This document shows positions 1 to 11,506 of a stretch of 64,000 bases of DNA, in pieces. The position numbers and the translations under genes are program-made. Source of the DNA: Phaseolus vulgaris (taxonomy: Eukaryota; Streptophyta; Magnoliopsida; Fabales; Fabaceae); assembly GCF_000499845.2 (NCBI RefSeq), contig NC_023758.2, forward strand, positions 11,753,927 through 11,817,926, read 5' to 3'. The notes beneath the pieces were generated by a model. It made no database searches, was not told where the DNA came from, and saw nothing but the letters and a program-made list of their open reading frames with translations. How positions within the stretch are numbered: the stretch's first letter is position 1; every line of letters begins with the position of its first letter.

Positions 1-584
1 TGAAGGAACAGAAGTTGTGGAGGAGTTCAAGAGTTTCAGCGGTGACGCACAACAGTGACGAAGAGGAGAACACAAGCAATGACAACGAGGAGAACACGAG
101 CAACAATTTCAAACTTGGAAACTCACTCGTTCAACATTAAAAATGGAGAAAGTCTCATCAAGAAAGCACACAAAAATATGAAGAACAACATAAAAAAAGC
201 ACATTACAAGGAATGAGAGCAATAACAACAAGGAGAGGTCATAGAGAAAACAATAATAAAAACAATGAAGAAGAAAGCGCAAAGAAGAAAATGCTCAGAG
301 TGGGAAATAAAAAAGCATATAGACGACAATTATGACCTAATAACCATAGTCTATATGGTAAACAAATGTATAGGTGCCCATTGCCTAAAAAACTATAGTT
401 CATATTGGCCATGCCCACCAAATCGTAGTCTATGTGCTCTGTTTTCAAATAGACGACGATTATAATTAGAACCATAGTCTATATGTTGATCTTATTTTCA
501 AAATTGTCATCGTGTTTTTGTAGACGATGCTTTCACTTAAATTGGTGTCTATACACGTCGTAAAACCCTCTTTTTGCACTAGTG
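1..584. mobile_element. CACTA-type transposon, terminal part (start outside window)
   Basis: The segment ends at 584 in the palindrome CACTAGTG (577-584) preceded by a T-run and G, so the opposite strand starts CACTAGTGCAAAAAG, typical of a CACTA terminal inverted repeat. Subterminal motifs recur in both orientations: TAGACGAC near 320 and 451, TAGACGATG near 522, and CATAGTCTAT near 346 and 472. Such repeated subterminal boxes are a hallmark of this class (family knowledge). Only one end is in the window, so the TSD and autonomy cannot be judged. No transposase coding is visible. Confidence 0.6.
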
Positions 585-594
585 TCAACTCCTT

Positions 595-1224
595 TTTTTT
601 TATCAACAAAGAATGAAATTAAATTAAAAGGGATACAATAAGGGTATCCCAACCCTTTTACATAAAACATAGACTAGAAAAGTGGTCACCAAACAACAAA
701 AACACTCCATAAGCAGTAGAAAAAAGTTGTTTACTGCAAAAAAACAAAGAGACCCTACACCAACAACCACCCTGCCACTAATTATCTACTTTAGGATTTG
801 CAATCTGCAGCTTTTAAAACACCAAACCCACCATAAGAAAGAACCCTCCATGTTGTCATAGACATTCAACTGGCTTCAAGACACTTCAGGATCAATGTAC
901 TCATTGTCCATAGAACCACAAAAGCATGGTTATGTGTTCTCCAGACCAAAAGCATCCAACAGGAGCTATCGGGGCAACCCTTCCTCCAAAACTTCCTACC
1001 TATTATCTAAGCAATTAAAGCAGTTTTGAGCCGCCACTCTTGGATCCTTGCTGGAATCGAAAACCAGTAGCCAATTTGCATCAGCATACGGATTCCTTTG
1101 CTGACAGAGTATCCTTTCCAGTCTTGCTTAGTCTCTCATAGTACCCTAATCCTTCACTTCTTCATCGATGTCCTTCTAAAAGACTAAAAAGCAAGACACT
1201 GACAACTCCCTCTCCTACACCACG
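595..1224 (-). mobile_element. 5'-truncated L1-type LINE insertion with 14-bp TSD
   Basis: A T-run at 595-600 (poly-A tail on the minus strand) is followed by ATCAACAAAGAATGAA, the 3'-end signature also seen at 9172-9190 and 59287. The insert is bounded by perfect 14-bp direct repeats AGTGTCAACTCCTT at 581-594 and 1225-1238. This fits target-primed reverse transcription of a LINE that lost its 5' part. No ORF2 domain is recognisable in the 630 bp, which is probably 3' UTR and distal coding sequence. The insertion lies at the very tip of the CACTA element, so it is younger than that element. Confidence 0.75.
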
Positions 1225-1238
1225 AGTGTCAACTCCTT

Positions 1239-2111
1239 CTACAGGATTAAAACCCATCTATATCATTTTGAACCCACATGTTATAACACACTTCACTCTT
1301 AACTTCCTCCATTTTCTTTTCTTGTATGAATATTATTTCAACTCTTTCTTTTTGTATTTAATTCTCTCAAATATCTTTTCTTTCCCAAGTGCATCTGATG
1401 CACCCCTCTCCTTCCAACATTATTGACCCTTTTTCCTTTTTCTTTACACTTGTTTTCCCCTTCCACATTCTAGCCTATTCTTTGAATCTTCTTAAATCAC
1501 CCTCATTCTCTCGATTAGCGTGATTCCTTTATCTTCCTGGATAGTATTATTGTCTTCCATGACAATGTTTCCTTTATGTAGCCTCTCCTCCATTGTTTCT
1601 TGTTGAGTTCCTTCTCCTACAACTCTCACACCTCGATTCCCATCCCTCTGTTTGTGCGCTAGATTGGCTCGATTGATTTTATTGGATGTTATTTGTTTGA
1701 ATTTTCTGTTGGGCCACTAATCCAAGACTACCCGTTACAAAAGCATCAACAACATGGTTGGAAAATTAGGTTGGTTCTACTTGTGTCATATATAGTCCCA
1801 ATTTTGTTGGGTCAACGTTTCTCGTTTTACCACCATTTAAACTTATGCAATTGTTGTCACCTTTTGTATATGCTCTGACCATGTTCACCAATGTTTCGTC
1901 TATGCTTGCTTCTTCTAATCCCTTTTCCCTGTCCCCGTCACCGATTCCAAAGGACATCGATTCTTAATAGTCCACATGTAATGTTTTGATTGAAGACTCT
2001 TTGTACGTACCTTTCCATACCGGCACCCCTGCAATTTTCTCCACATTAAAGCTTCTCTCCTATTGATATACTGCAAATTTCACCATTGATTTTGAGTCTT
2101 TATTTTAGGTG
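1239..2111. other. Intergenic spacer, nothing recognised
   Basis: Pyrimidine-rich, AT-biased DNA with no ORF above about 65 codons that resembles a protein. It lies between the LINE insertion and the copia LTR. No repeat structure was found. Confidence 0.5.
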
Positions 2112-2116
2112 TGCTA

Positions 2117-3052
2117 TGTTGAACACAATAGTAAGCAAGGTTATCAAACTCCAGAATCTACTCAGACTCGTGAGAGGTCTGCAAGAGTCTACTTCGTACA
2201 AAAAAATTAATAAAAAAAATTAATCCCACTAAATAAAAAAAGATCCCCAACCAATTTGCCAAAAATCTAAAAGAAAAACTCAATCTGCCAAAAAATCCCT
2301 AAAACCAACATAAAAATAGCCTTAACCCAATTAGCTAAAAAGCCCCAACCCAATTAAAAATCCCCAACCCAATTCAAAAATCTCTAACCCTAAACTCAAT
2401 CTTTCCTAATTTCCCAACCTTAAAAAAAGAGCCCCATGAAATTTGTGAGGCATGCGGCGAGACGAGGCGGTGTGCGACATAACGAGGATAGGACAACGAT
2501 GACTCGCGGTGATGAAGATGAGAACGTGAACAGTGTGAACCAGGTAAAGAAACCCTAAATCTTAAGCTAACATTAATGAAACACAACTCTCAGATTCGTT
2601 TTGGGCTTTTTTTTCAAAACTCGGTGACTAGGCTTCAAACTCGCGAGTTTGCACCGAGTTTAACCGAGTCTAGTGTGAGTTTACTCAAACACGAGTCTAC
2701 TCACGAGTCAACTTGTGACCCTTCAGTGGACTCTTAACTCATAAGGGTTTATGAGTTAACCCTAGGGTTTGATAACCTTGATAGTAAGATTTTTTGTTCT
2801 TTTGTACCTTAGTTTTATTGAATTCAAAATGCAATTTAGCATATATAGTCGTATGCACACAAAAAAAAACATCATCTGCACCCACTAATTTCATGCATAG
2901 AATAATGGGTGGTTTCCTAAAAATATACGCTAAATTTTAGCTCCATATCCCTAGAAAATAGGTCAATAACTGACCAACTTATTTGAAATAGTAAACATAC
3001 TTTACTTATTTGATTAAATTCGAAACATAAACTAAATTTGTATTTGTTAACA
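2117..3052 (-). mobile_element. Ty1/copia 3' LTR, interrupted by a hAT element
   Basis: On the minus strand the LTR starts TGTTAACAAATAC at 3052, directly after a purine-rich AAGGGAGAGA polypurine tract (3053-3063). It ends TGTGTTCAACA at 2117, giving TG...CA ends. Removing the nested hAT insertion (2136-2780 plus one TSD copy) leaves about 283 bp. The position directly behind the copia RNase H remnant supports the 3' LTR call. No matching 5' LTR was seen. Confidence 0.6.
2136..2780. mobile_element. Non-autonomous hAT element, 645 bp, with 8-bp TSD
   Basis: Terminal inverted repeats CAAGGTTATCAAAC (2136-2149) and its complement GTTTGATAACCTTG (2767-2780, one mismatch beyond) are flanked by the perfect 8-bp direct repeat ATAGTAAG at 2128-2135 and 2781-2788. 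An 8-bp TSD with short TIRs is diagnostic of hAT transposons. Subterminal GAGTC/ACTCG motifs cluster at 2160-2190 and 2625-2720. There is no transposase ORF. It is inserted in the copia LTR, so it is younger. Confidence 0.85.
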
Positions 3053-5100
3053 TTCTCTCCCTTAAACTAAATGCAAGAAAGTTGAGTTTAATTCTGATGA
3101 TTCCGTTATGGACAACATTTTGTAAAGTTTTAAGAATTGTTCAATTTTTTTGAGGGGCTTGGTCATGATATCAGTAACTTGAATCTATGAACTGTAGTAA
3201 TTTAACTTACTAATTTCATTTTCACTAAGTTTCTTTAAAACATTTATTTAATGTCAATGTGTTTGCTCCTCCCATGAAAAAATGGATTCTTAAATAGTTG
3301 TATAGTGGAATTGTTGACACATAGAATCAATGTTTTCTTCTATTCTTTAAAACTTAGTTTCTCCAACACCCTTTGAATCCCAATACACTAACATGCACAT
3401 GAGGCAGCAACTATATGCTCAACTTCATTGGTGGACAATGATACTACTATTTATTTCTTTAAGGACCATGAAACTACTCCAAAACCAAGCAAAAACATAA
3501 AACCATAAGCGTTTCTTCGATCATTTAATGTCCCAACAAAGTCATTATAAGTGTATGCTACAAGATTTGTGTTTATGTTTTTCTTGTAGTAGATGTCTAG
3601 TTTAGTTGTTCCTTTCGAGTAGCTCAATATTTGTTTAGTTGGAAAACAATGAGATTCAGTAGGACTAGATATAAATATGTTGACTAAACTTACTCCATAC
3701 ATTAAATATGTCCAACTAGTAACCAAATACATAAGATTACCAACTACTTGTTTGAACATAGTTGCATCAACTTTGGTTCTTACATCATCCTTTGACAATT
3801 TTGTGCCTGGAACAATTGAATTTTTAACTGCATTATAATTCTCCATACCAAACCATGATAACACTTAATGAGCATATTTCCTCTTACATACAAAAATTCT
3901 ACTTGACTATGCATAATTTCAATTCCAAGATAATATCTCACTCTTCCTAAATCGGTCATATCAAATTCTAACATCATAGATCTTCTAAACTCATCACACA
4001 TACTTCAATCATTTCGAGTATATATCAAGACATCTACATAAAGACTCAATTAAAATTTTACCTTCCTCCTTTGTATTTTGTAACCAATGTGTGTTCACAA
4101 AGACATCTATCAAAATAGGCATTTGTCTTGTTGTACCAAGCTCTCAGTGCTTCCTTAAGGCCATATGATGCCTTATTTAATCTGTACACTTTTCCTTCTT
4201 CGCCATTTTTCACAAAATCGGTGGGTTCCTACACATAAATGTCCCCTTTAAGTTTACCATGTAGAGAGGCACTCCTCACATCTAACTGAAAATAACATTC
4301 CAACCTGGCATATAGTCCATATTGTTGAGCATACCCTTTTGCCACTAGTCTTGCTTTGAACTTGACTATTTCTCCATTCTCTTTAAATTTGGTTTTGAAG
4401 ACCCATTTTACTCCATTCAACTTCACTCCTCTTGGAAAATCAGTCAACTCCCAAGTCTTGTTTTTCTTTATAGATTTTATCTCTTTCATCATTGCATATC
4501 TCCACTTCTTGCTCTTAATAACTTCCTCGAATAAAACTGGATCATGTCCACTGATCATCCTTACATTCAGGTCCACATCATCTGATAGACATTCTCCTCT
4601 TTCGTAATTAATCATCCAAACTGACTCTCTCCTATCCTTCTAATCCTCCCTTCAATTGGAGTCTCATAATTTTTAGAAAGAATATTAGTGCTGATGGAAC
4701 TATCCACAACATTCTCTTTATTTTTTTCCTCAGTTTCCCTATCATCTTTACTATCCACAACATTCTCATATTGTTCTTCGATGTCACTTGCATATTCTTC
4801 ATCTTCTTCCCAACAAAGAATATCCAATTGGTATTCTTCATTTTGCTCCCAAATCCGTCCTCTATGTTTTTCAAATATTACATCCTTGCTTATCAATACT
4901 TACCTTATCACTTACCTGTTGAACGAATCAAACAAATTATATGTTTTGGATTCATCACTTACTCCCAGGATAATAGACTATTTACTTTTATCATTCAATT
5001 GAACTCGTTATTGATTTGCCTCCAAACACCCAGAAATAATCAAAGTTTTGGTTTCACACCACTTCATACTTCTTCAGGAGTTTTTATTATCCATTAATTG
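3053..5100 (-). pseudogene. Ty1/copia pol remnant (integrase C-end, RT, RNase H)
   Basis: Read on the minus strand from 5100 downward, the order is: the integrase C-terminal TPEEV.SGVKP motif (about 5070-5095); a connector rich in Glu/Asp (4896-4620); the copia RT start with KWRYAMMKEIKSI, NKTWEL and KWVFKTKF followed by ARLVAKGY (4615-4310); the YYLGIEI block (about 3930); the GNLMYLV/TRPDI-like block; and RNase H with YKKNINTNLVAYTYNDFVG and VSWSLKK (3864-3451). A degraded tail reaching a DIMTKPL-like motif lies near 3180. Several frameshifts and stops break it, and gag, protease and the integrase core are missing. It is a dead 5'-truncated element. Confidence 0.8.
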
Positions 5101-5755
5101 TAGCTAATACTATTGCTTTTGTGTTTATGTTGTTAGTGTTCCTATCTTTTGGGACACAAAATTAACCTTTTTTGAAACGCAAAATCGATCTTATTTTGCA
5201 ATTAGTGTGAATTTTTCCTTTTTCATCAACTTTAAGGTAATCTTAATGAATATTCGTCTGTTTTGTTTAGAAAATAACTGAATATTTTTAAGAATTTTTT
5301 CTTTATTTAAAAAAAGTACTATTTTTAACTAGCTATGTAAAAATATATTTTCCACTCAGAGGATTACAATAAATAAAAGGAAAATTGAATAAACTTCAAC
5401 AAGAGATAAAGTGGAAAATCCAAACACTCAAATCTAATTTAGAGAACACACATATTCATGATAGAGAATAAGGTAAGTGATTTTCGAATATAGAATGCAA
5501 TGCCGCATGTTAGATTCATTAACTCTTAGAATCCGAAAACACATAGAATCCAAAAAAAAATCATTAACACTCGATGTGTATCATTATTCTTTAATAAACT
5601 ATCACAAAAAAAAAAAAGAATGAAGAATACTAATGAATCATTGTACAAAGTACCATACGTACTCGGGACGACAACGAAACACTATACACGTATCCGTATG
5701 TATGTCCGTGCGTATAACAAGCGCACTCCTCTGTACAAAACTAACAAGAGAAAAA
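5101..5755. other. Intergenic, includes the probable 3' UTR of the MMP gene
   Basis: AT-rich spacer between the copia remnant and the stop codon of the minus-strand MMP gene. Poly-A/T tracts near 5560 and 5605 could serve as 3'-end signals, but no specific site can be fixed. No other gene is visible. Confidence 0.5.
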
Positions 5756-6889
5756 TCAGACGAGCAATACAAATCCAAGGAAGAGGAAGAGAGAGGAGAA
5801 AAGCACGCCGCACGTGGCCCGCACGTGGCGAACAGCGTCGCTGGAATCGTTCTCTCGTGATGAAGTAGAGGGTGTGCCGGTGTAGTTAGGGTTAGAACCG
5901 TAGAGAACTTGAATCCCTTCAATGTCGTCTTCGGCGAGTTCCACCTTTCTCGTTTTCGCCGAGATAGTAGGGTACATGATGGCTTCTTCGATGGAGGAGT
6001 GTCCGAGGCCGAGCAAATGGCCAATCTCGTGGACCGCCACGGATTCCAGGTCCACGGCGTTGGACATGGAGGCCTCGGTGACGTCGCCGGTGGCAACCCA
6101 GTCCTCCGCCTCGTCGAGGTGGAACATCCCGTTCGTCGGCGAAAACGCGTGCGCCAACGTCCCCAACACTCCGTCGAACGGTTCACCATCCCCGTGATCC
6201 CCACTATAAAACCCTATCGTGATGTCCGCAACCGCATACGACGATGCTTCGCTGAACGAGATTGTCGTAACCTCTGCCCATCTCTTAAACGCGTTACTGA
6301 AAACGCCCTTCACAGTGTCGTCAAGGCCGTTATCAGGCTCAAACGCGTAGGTGAGTTCTTCTGTACCCTGCGGCCACCGCGGCATGCCATCAAAGAATGA
6401 GTAATGCGCCACCGTGTGGAACTTAGGCGTGGTCGTGGTGTTCGACTTACCGTTCATTGTCGTAGTGCCGTTTATTACGTCGGCCACGCCGCAGCGCGGA
6501 CGAACGATTTGCTGCATCGTAGCGTCGTCGAGCTCGCCGGTGATGTTGAGGTTGAAATTCTTCTGGTAGGCCTTGACGGCGGCTTCAAGCGCATCGTCGA
6601 AATCGTCGGTGAAGTTGGACGGAGGCGCGGTGGGGATGTAGCCAAAGTAGTGGAAGTAGTTTTTGAGATTGGAAAGGCCGTCGTAGGCTTTCCCGTGACG
6701 GCATCCGGTGAAGTTGAGATACGCGTTCCACGCGCCGGCTGGTGGCACGTGGGAGGAATTCCACTCTGGGATTGAGGACACGTTGGGGAATAAACGAGCT
6801 GAGACCGGTGAAAGTGTGGTGCTGAGAAAAACTACTATTAACGTTGTTAGAGGAAATATGAGACAACGTTGTTGTTGGTGAGTGTTCAT
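5756..6889 (-). CDS. Matrix metalloproteinase, GPI-anchored type (MMP gene 1)
   Basis: Intronless, 377 aa, the usual size of plant MMPs, which are zinc endopeptidases (M10A) at the plasma membrane or apoplast. Seen in order: signal peptide (about 1-31); peptidoglycan-binding-like prodomain (about 68-128) ending in the cysteine switch PRCGVAD (131-137, Cys133 holds the enzyme latent); catalytic domain with the structural zinc/calcium segment HGDGEPFDG...LAHAF...FHLD (232-259); the catalytic zinc motif HEIGHLLGLGH (287-297, Glu288 catalytic); and the Met-turn IMYP (304-307). A hydrophobic tail (about 360-377) after a Ser/Thr/Asn-rich stretch fits a GPI signal. The start at 6889 is chosen because an 81-codon upstream extension of the frame has no signal-peptide character and reads through a TA repeat. 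The CDS is clearly GC-richer than its surroundings. All key residues are present, so it is probably functional. Confidence 0.93.
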   Translation of the reverse strand: MNTHQQQRCLIFPLTTLIVVFLSTTLSPVSARLFPNVSSIPEWNSSHVPPAGAWNAYLNFTGCRHGKAYDGLSNLKNYFHYFGYIPTAPPSNFTDDFDDALEAAVKAYQKNFNLNITGELDDATMQQIVRPRCGVADVINGTTTMNGKSNTTTTPKFHTVAHYSFFDGMPRWPQGTEELTYAFEPDNGLDDTVKGVFSNAFKRWAEVTTISFSEASSYAVADITIGFYSGDHGDGEPFDGVLGTLAHAFSPTNGMFHLDEAEDWVATGDVTEASMSNAVDLESVAVHEIGHLLGLGHSSIEEAIMYPTISAKTRKVELAEDDIEGIQVLYGSNPNYTGTPSTSSRENDSSDAVRHVRATCGVLFSSLFLFLGFVLLV

Positions 6890-6956
6890 CGTGTGTTGTT
6901 GTTTTGATGAAAAAATGGAAATTATCTTAAGATTTGGAATACATTTATCAGATACA

Positions 6957-6975
6957 TGTATATATATATATATGG
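6957..6975 (-). promoter_or_regulatory. Possible TATA region of MMP gene 1
   Basis: A (TA)n run lies about 70-85 bp upstream of the chosen ATG on the minus strand. It could supply a TATA box, but a simple TA repeat is weak evidence. Confidence 0.25.
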
Positions 6976-8269
6976 TGATGGTATGATCTATGTGAAGTTG
7001 TGAACCTTTGAAGTCTTCGCCGACCGAAGTTGTCTGACACTGATTCGTTGAAAAGTTCTGAGTCGTGTGAATGATTCCCGCGGGATGGTAAGCACATGGA
7101 AGAAGCCACTCTAGGAAACGTCGTCGCAACATGGTGGTTTTTCGTTGAGGACAAGAAATTACTGGTTAAAAGCTATAGTTATTATAAATTTTATTTTTAA
7201 AAAAAAGAATTAATATGTAGTTTATTACTTGCAAGAACCAACATGCTTTGTAATGTCTATATTGAATAACGAAAATAAGGAGTGCTTTGTTTGACTTTGA
7301 CAGATTCCCTCCAATTATGTGCTTCGGCTCAGATGCCTACAAATGTCAATAATCATTATTTTATTAAAGTTAGCGTAAGGGTATATGTATATTACTCTCT
7401 ATAATTCTAAATAAAGAAAAAAGTAGGTCACAGAGAGACAAATACTATAGATAAGAGAAGAATTTAGAAATGGTTTATTTGGATTTAGGCTACTTTAATT
7501 CAATTTAATACGTATGTATAGTTTGAATAGAAACCTAAATTCGCCCAACCTAATTAGCATGTATAAGAGTTGAAGTTATCCTTCTTAAATATAATTTGTG
7601 ATTAAAAAAGAATGCAATCATTTATTTCAGATGTAATCTACCTAGGTTATAGTTTATGATTCGGGTTTCAGTTTGAGTCTCTAGAAGATATGGTGAATAC
7701 TTTTCGTTTGAGAGTAATAGTTTTCAAAATTGGTTTATATTCCATCATGGTGAATATTTTAATTTAATTTTCAGTACTCGAGTATACCTCATCTTGTTTG
7801 TTGAAGAAAAAGAAGAAAAAGAGAGATTTGCGAAGGAGAAATTAGAAAAGAATAGCCATGAGGCAGCCCCTTAGACCAATGTTTGACTGCAGTTGGTGAG
7901 GGCGTCCATTGACAATGTTAGTTCTAGAACCTAGTCATACAATGTCATCTTTTTTTTTTTTTTTTACTTTAGATCTATTTTTAGTAAATGCTTTTAAAAA
8001 TGTATTTAAGCATGTATAAAAAATTATATATTTTTCTAAATTAGTTGCAATGTTTAACTTGTTTTTATAAATCAATTAGCATATGAAAAAGTTAACTTTT
8101 AATATATTTTTTTCTCTTAAAAGTGTTTTATAAAGAATTGCATACTCTAAAAATGGTAATAACACATTTTATAATACATTTATTTCAAAATACAACTTGT
8201 TAAGATTTATTGAAGTTTATAAAATAAAAATCAATGCAACTCATGCAATTAATGATTAAAATAAGAGAA
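6976..8269. other. Upstream spacer of MMP gene 1
   Basis: Promoter-side DNA and AT-rich spacer, with a T13-15 run near 7951-7965 and a GA-rich stretch at 7805-7855. No gene or element boundary was recognised. Confidence 0.4.
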
Positions 8270-8274
8270 AATCC

Positions 8275-8395
8275 GTATGTAATTAATTTTTCCATTATTA
8301 CTAATTATGGTTAGGACTCGAATCCAAACCCATAAGACACAAAACCAAGCCATTGACCACTAGACTAGACAAGTTCTTTAGACATATTATCATTT
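8275..8395 (-). repeat. tRNA-derived SINE-like unit (A box and B box)
   Basis: On the minus strand a TAGTCTAGTGGTCAATGG A-box-like motif (about 8357-8375) is followed about 30 bp on by GGATTCGAGTCC (B-box-like, about 8309-8320). The spacing and the lack of a cloverleaf fit a SINE head rather than a tRNA gene. No tail or TSD was identified. Confidence 0.4.
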
Positions 8396-8775
8396 TTATT
8401 ATACTTATACATATTAATATAATTTATACATATTAATATAATTATTAATAATAATAATAAAATAAATTATATTTATATTATTAATATTTATTAATATTAT
8501 TCATATTATTAATATTTATTAATGTTATAATTAATATTATTATTAACATTATATTCATATTATTAATATTTATTAATATTATTATTAATATTATTATTAA
8601 CATTATTATTAATATTATTATTAACATTATTATTAATATTATTAGTATTAATATTCATATTATTATTAATATTTATTAATATTATTAGTATTAATATTAT
8701 TAGTATTAATATTAATATTATATTCATATTATCAATATTATATTCATATTATTAATATTAATTTTGATATAAATA
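8396..8775. repeat. ATT/AAT-rich microsatellite block
   Basis: Nearly pure A/T with imperfect repeats of TATTAATATTATTAT and TTATTAACATTAT over about 380 bp. The high chance of slippage makes assembly length uncertain here. Confidence 0.8.
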
Positions 8776-9021
8776 TACATTTAGATATTTATTGTGTGTG
8801 TATAGTAGTTTTATTTGACTTGAGTAATATTACTTTTATCCGGATATAGATAAATAGAGAGAAAAATGAAGAAATTATGTAATATTAATATAACTTTAAT
8901 ACTATAAATACATATATATTGATTAATATATTTCTTTATTTAATCATTAATTTTTTAAAACTCATGGTTAAATTTAAATTTACTTTCATATTATATATAT
9001 ATTAATATAAAATTATTTGAT
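8776..9021. other. AT-rich spacer
   Basis: No feature beyond low complexity. Confidence 0.4.
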
Positions 9022-9038
9022 ATCTTATTTTCAAATAT

Positions 9039-9190
9039 AGGTTATTATAGGTAGTTGTGAAGTTTTTGTTAGATGGCTATATAGGTGCTTGTATCTTACA
9101 CTTCTTTTCTGATTTGAGATTCTTGTATAAGGATTGAAATATCCTTAAAATGTTTTGTTTAATTTTTTTTATTCTTTGTCGATAAAAAAA
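9039..9190 (+). mobile_element. Short 5'-truncated LINE insertion with 17-bp TSD
   Basis: The 152-bp insert ends in TTTATTCTTTGTCGATAAAAAAA, the same 3' signature as the LINE at 595-1224, and is flanked by the perfect 17-bp repeat ATCTTATTTTCAAATAT at 9022-9038 and 9191-9207. This is only the 3' UTR end of the element. Confidence 0.75.
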
Positions 9191-9207
9191 ATCTTATTTT
9201 CAAATAT

Positions 9208-9681
9208 TTACTTACATAGATTAAAATTGATATAATGTATAATTTTTAAAATATTTTAAATTATAAATTATTTAATCACTTTGTCATTATGATTTATATA
9301 TTAGTAGAAAGGGTTATTTAGTAACAACTTTTTACATAGATTTATGGAATAATTAATATAGTTTAAACTATAATGATATGCTAACTAGTAATCTGTATTA
9401 GAGATTTAATTAACAGTTAATGTAAAAGTCATCATTTTATGTTAAAAGATAATATTGTTTGTTGACAATATTCTTTACTATAACACACAAGTAAAACCAA
9501 CTACCTATAATGAACTTAATTAAGTCAATATGATCGTAAAATAATAATTAATATGATAGTTGATTTTAATGTAATAGGTAATATGATGACTATGAGTATG
9601 ACATATATTAAATTTGATTCATACTAATAGATAATATAATAAATTATGTTTAGATTCAAGTAGATTATAGATAAATTAAAT
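9208..9681. other. AT-rich spacer
   Basis: No gene, RNA or element boundary was recognised. Confidence 0.4.
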
Positions 9682-9688
9682 GTGATTC

Positions 9689-9810
9689 ATATGTTAATAT
9701 TGTTAGTATTGTTAGTATTGTTAGTATTGTTAGTATTGTTAGTATTGTTAGTATTGTTAATATTGTTAATATTGTTAGTATTATTAATATTGTTAGTATT
9801 ATTAATAATA
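9689..9810. repeat. 9-bp minisatellite (TTGTTAGTA)n
   Basis: About a dozen tandem copies of TTGTTAGTA and variants with TTGTTAATA or TTATTAATA. The reading frame Leu-Leu-Val is open only because the period is a multiple of three. Confidence 0.85.
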
Positions 9811-9841
9811 ATAAGTATAATAAAAATCATAATAAAACTAA

Positions 9842-9930
9842 AGAATTTGCTTGGTGTAGTGGTTAAATTTTACTTGATTGCTAAAGTTACCTTGGTTCGA
9901 ATCCCATTCGTGTTTTTCTTGTTTTTAATT
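9842..9930 (+). repeat. tRNA-derived SINE-like unit (A box and B box)
   Basis: CTTGGTGTAGTGGTTAAAT (A-box-like, about 9850-9868) is followed by GGTTCGAATCCC (B box, about 9894-9905). It cannot be folded as a proper tRNA. Like the unit at 8.3 kb it sits beside an AT microsatellite. The 3' end and TSD are not resolved. Confidence 0.45.
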
Positions 9931-11506
9931 TGGTGATGTTTGAGTCATATTCTTCATTTCTACTATATTTTCTCTCTCTCTTTTTTCTTAAACTCTTCAC
10001 CACTTTACTCTTGCCGCAGCCAGCAACATTTCTTCTTCTTTTTATCATATTCCTTTTCATAAAATATCACAATAATTTTTTACAATGATCAATAACTTTA
10101 AAAATATTCTTAAAATTTCAAATTTAATAAAAACTAAACTTCAAAAAAATGTTACTATACTAACCTCAATATATATAAATATTAAATATAAATAAATTTA
10201 ACATTGATTTAATTAATCTAAGCTTAAATAAAATATTAAAATAAATTGAATTAATTTTAACCTAATTTAAATAAATATTAAAAATATTTAAAAAATATTT
10301 AAAAAATTAAATTAATATAAATAAATATTAATTTAAGTAAATATAAATATTAAAAGTAAATATAATTAATTTTGGTACTAATTTTAATAAATATTAAGTT
10401 AACATTAATTAAACTCACACTACTTTAAATAAATAGAAATATTAAAATAAATTAATATTAATGTTCACCTAATTATCACTAATTTTAATATGCGTTAACA
10501 ATATAAATTATATTCTTTTTTAGAAGTGTAATATTTCATAATGAAAAGAAATTAGAAGACAATACCAAAGAGACCCATGTAGTTGAGGAGTGCTTTGAAA
10601 AATCAGAAGTTAATCACAGAATGTGATGTTTCATGTATATTAATTAAATATTTTTTTAGTCAGTAAAAAATTTAAAAAGTTATTGTTTAAGAACAAATGA
10701 GGTATTACTGGTGAAGGAAGTGTACCATATCATTATATTTTTATAGTTAAATATGTTTGAAATGAGTATATTTTGATTTGATTTCAATAAAATTTGTTAT
10801 TTAGTTTTTATTCTTTTAAAATTTGAAGTTAATCCTTTTAATATTTACTTGCTACTTTCAATATAGTTTCACATTGTTTAGAGTCAGTGTCAATGACGAT
10901 TTAAATACATTTTTCTCCTTTAACCCACTGAGATGTCTTTTAAGGACAAAATAAAACATTGACTTCCAAAATGAACAATATCTTCTTTTTTTATTAACAA
11001 AGAAATGAACAATATCATTTATACCTTAAATGTTATGATTGAGCCTAACGATGTTATTTCTCCGATTTGAGATATGAATTATAAAATAAATTAATATCAT
11101 TTTTATTTTATATAAAATATTTTTATTTTCATTTATACAAACATACTCTAAAATTAGTGTTTATTGTTTTTAAAGTTAATTTTGATGTAAAGAAATTTAG
11201 AAGAAGTAAAGAATGAAGGATCACATTCTAACAGTGTGGCATATGTTATTTGGATGGCCATTTAACGTTCTTTAAACTAGTAAGCAATAATGAAAAATGA
11301 GAAATAACGTACTTCAAATAAATTTATTTAATACTTATGTTATATTTAACTTATTTGTAATGATCGTTAAGATAATGGGAAAAATACATGGTCCTCGGAT
11401 ATGCTATATATATCGTACCTATATCGGTTTTCTATAAATAAAAAGTTTATTTTTATTGATATATTGTCACTAAATATAAATAAATAGAGTTGGAACATAA
11501 ATAAAT
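9931..11506. other. AT-rich spacer
   Basis: CT-rich stretch at 9960-10050, then AAATATT-type low complexity to about 10520. Beyond that is ordinary AT-rich DNA with a minute LINE scar at 10983-11002 (separate entry). No coding region is supported. Confidence 0.4.
10983..11002 (-). mobile_element. 20-bp LINE scar with 14-bp TSD
   Basis: The sequence TTCTTTTTTTATTAACAAAG is the extreme 3' end of the local LINE family in reverse orientation. It lies between perfect 14-bp direct repeats AAATGAACAATATC at 10969-10982 and 11003-11016. This would be an almost completely 5'-truncated retroposition event. Confidence 0.6.

Noticed and set aside
5909..6775. Plus-strand ORFs of 91-163 codons
   Set aside because: Antisense shadows of the GC-rich MMP gene 1 coding sequence.
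8275..9930. tRNA genes at the two A/B-box sites
   Set aside because: No acceptor stem or complete cloverleaf can be formed; SINE-like remains the better call.
9682..9936. 84-codon Leu/Val-rich ORF that looks like a membrane peptide
   Set aside because: Product of the 9-bp minisatellite frame, no start context or conservation argument.
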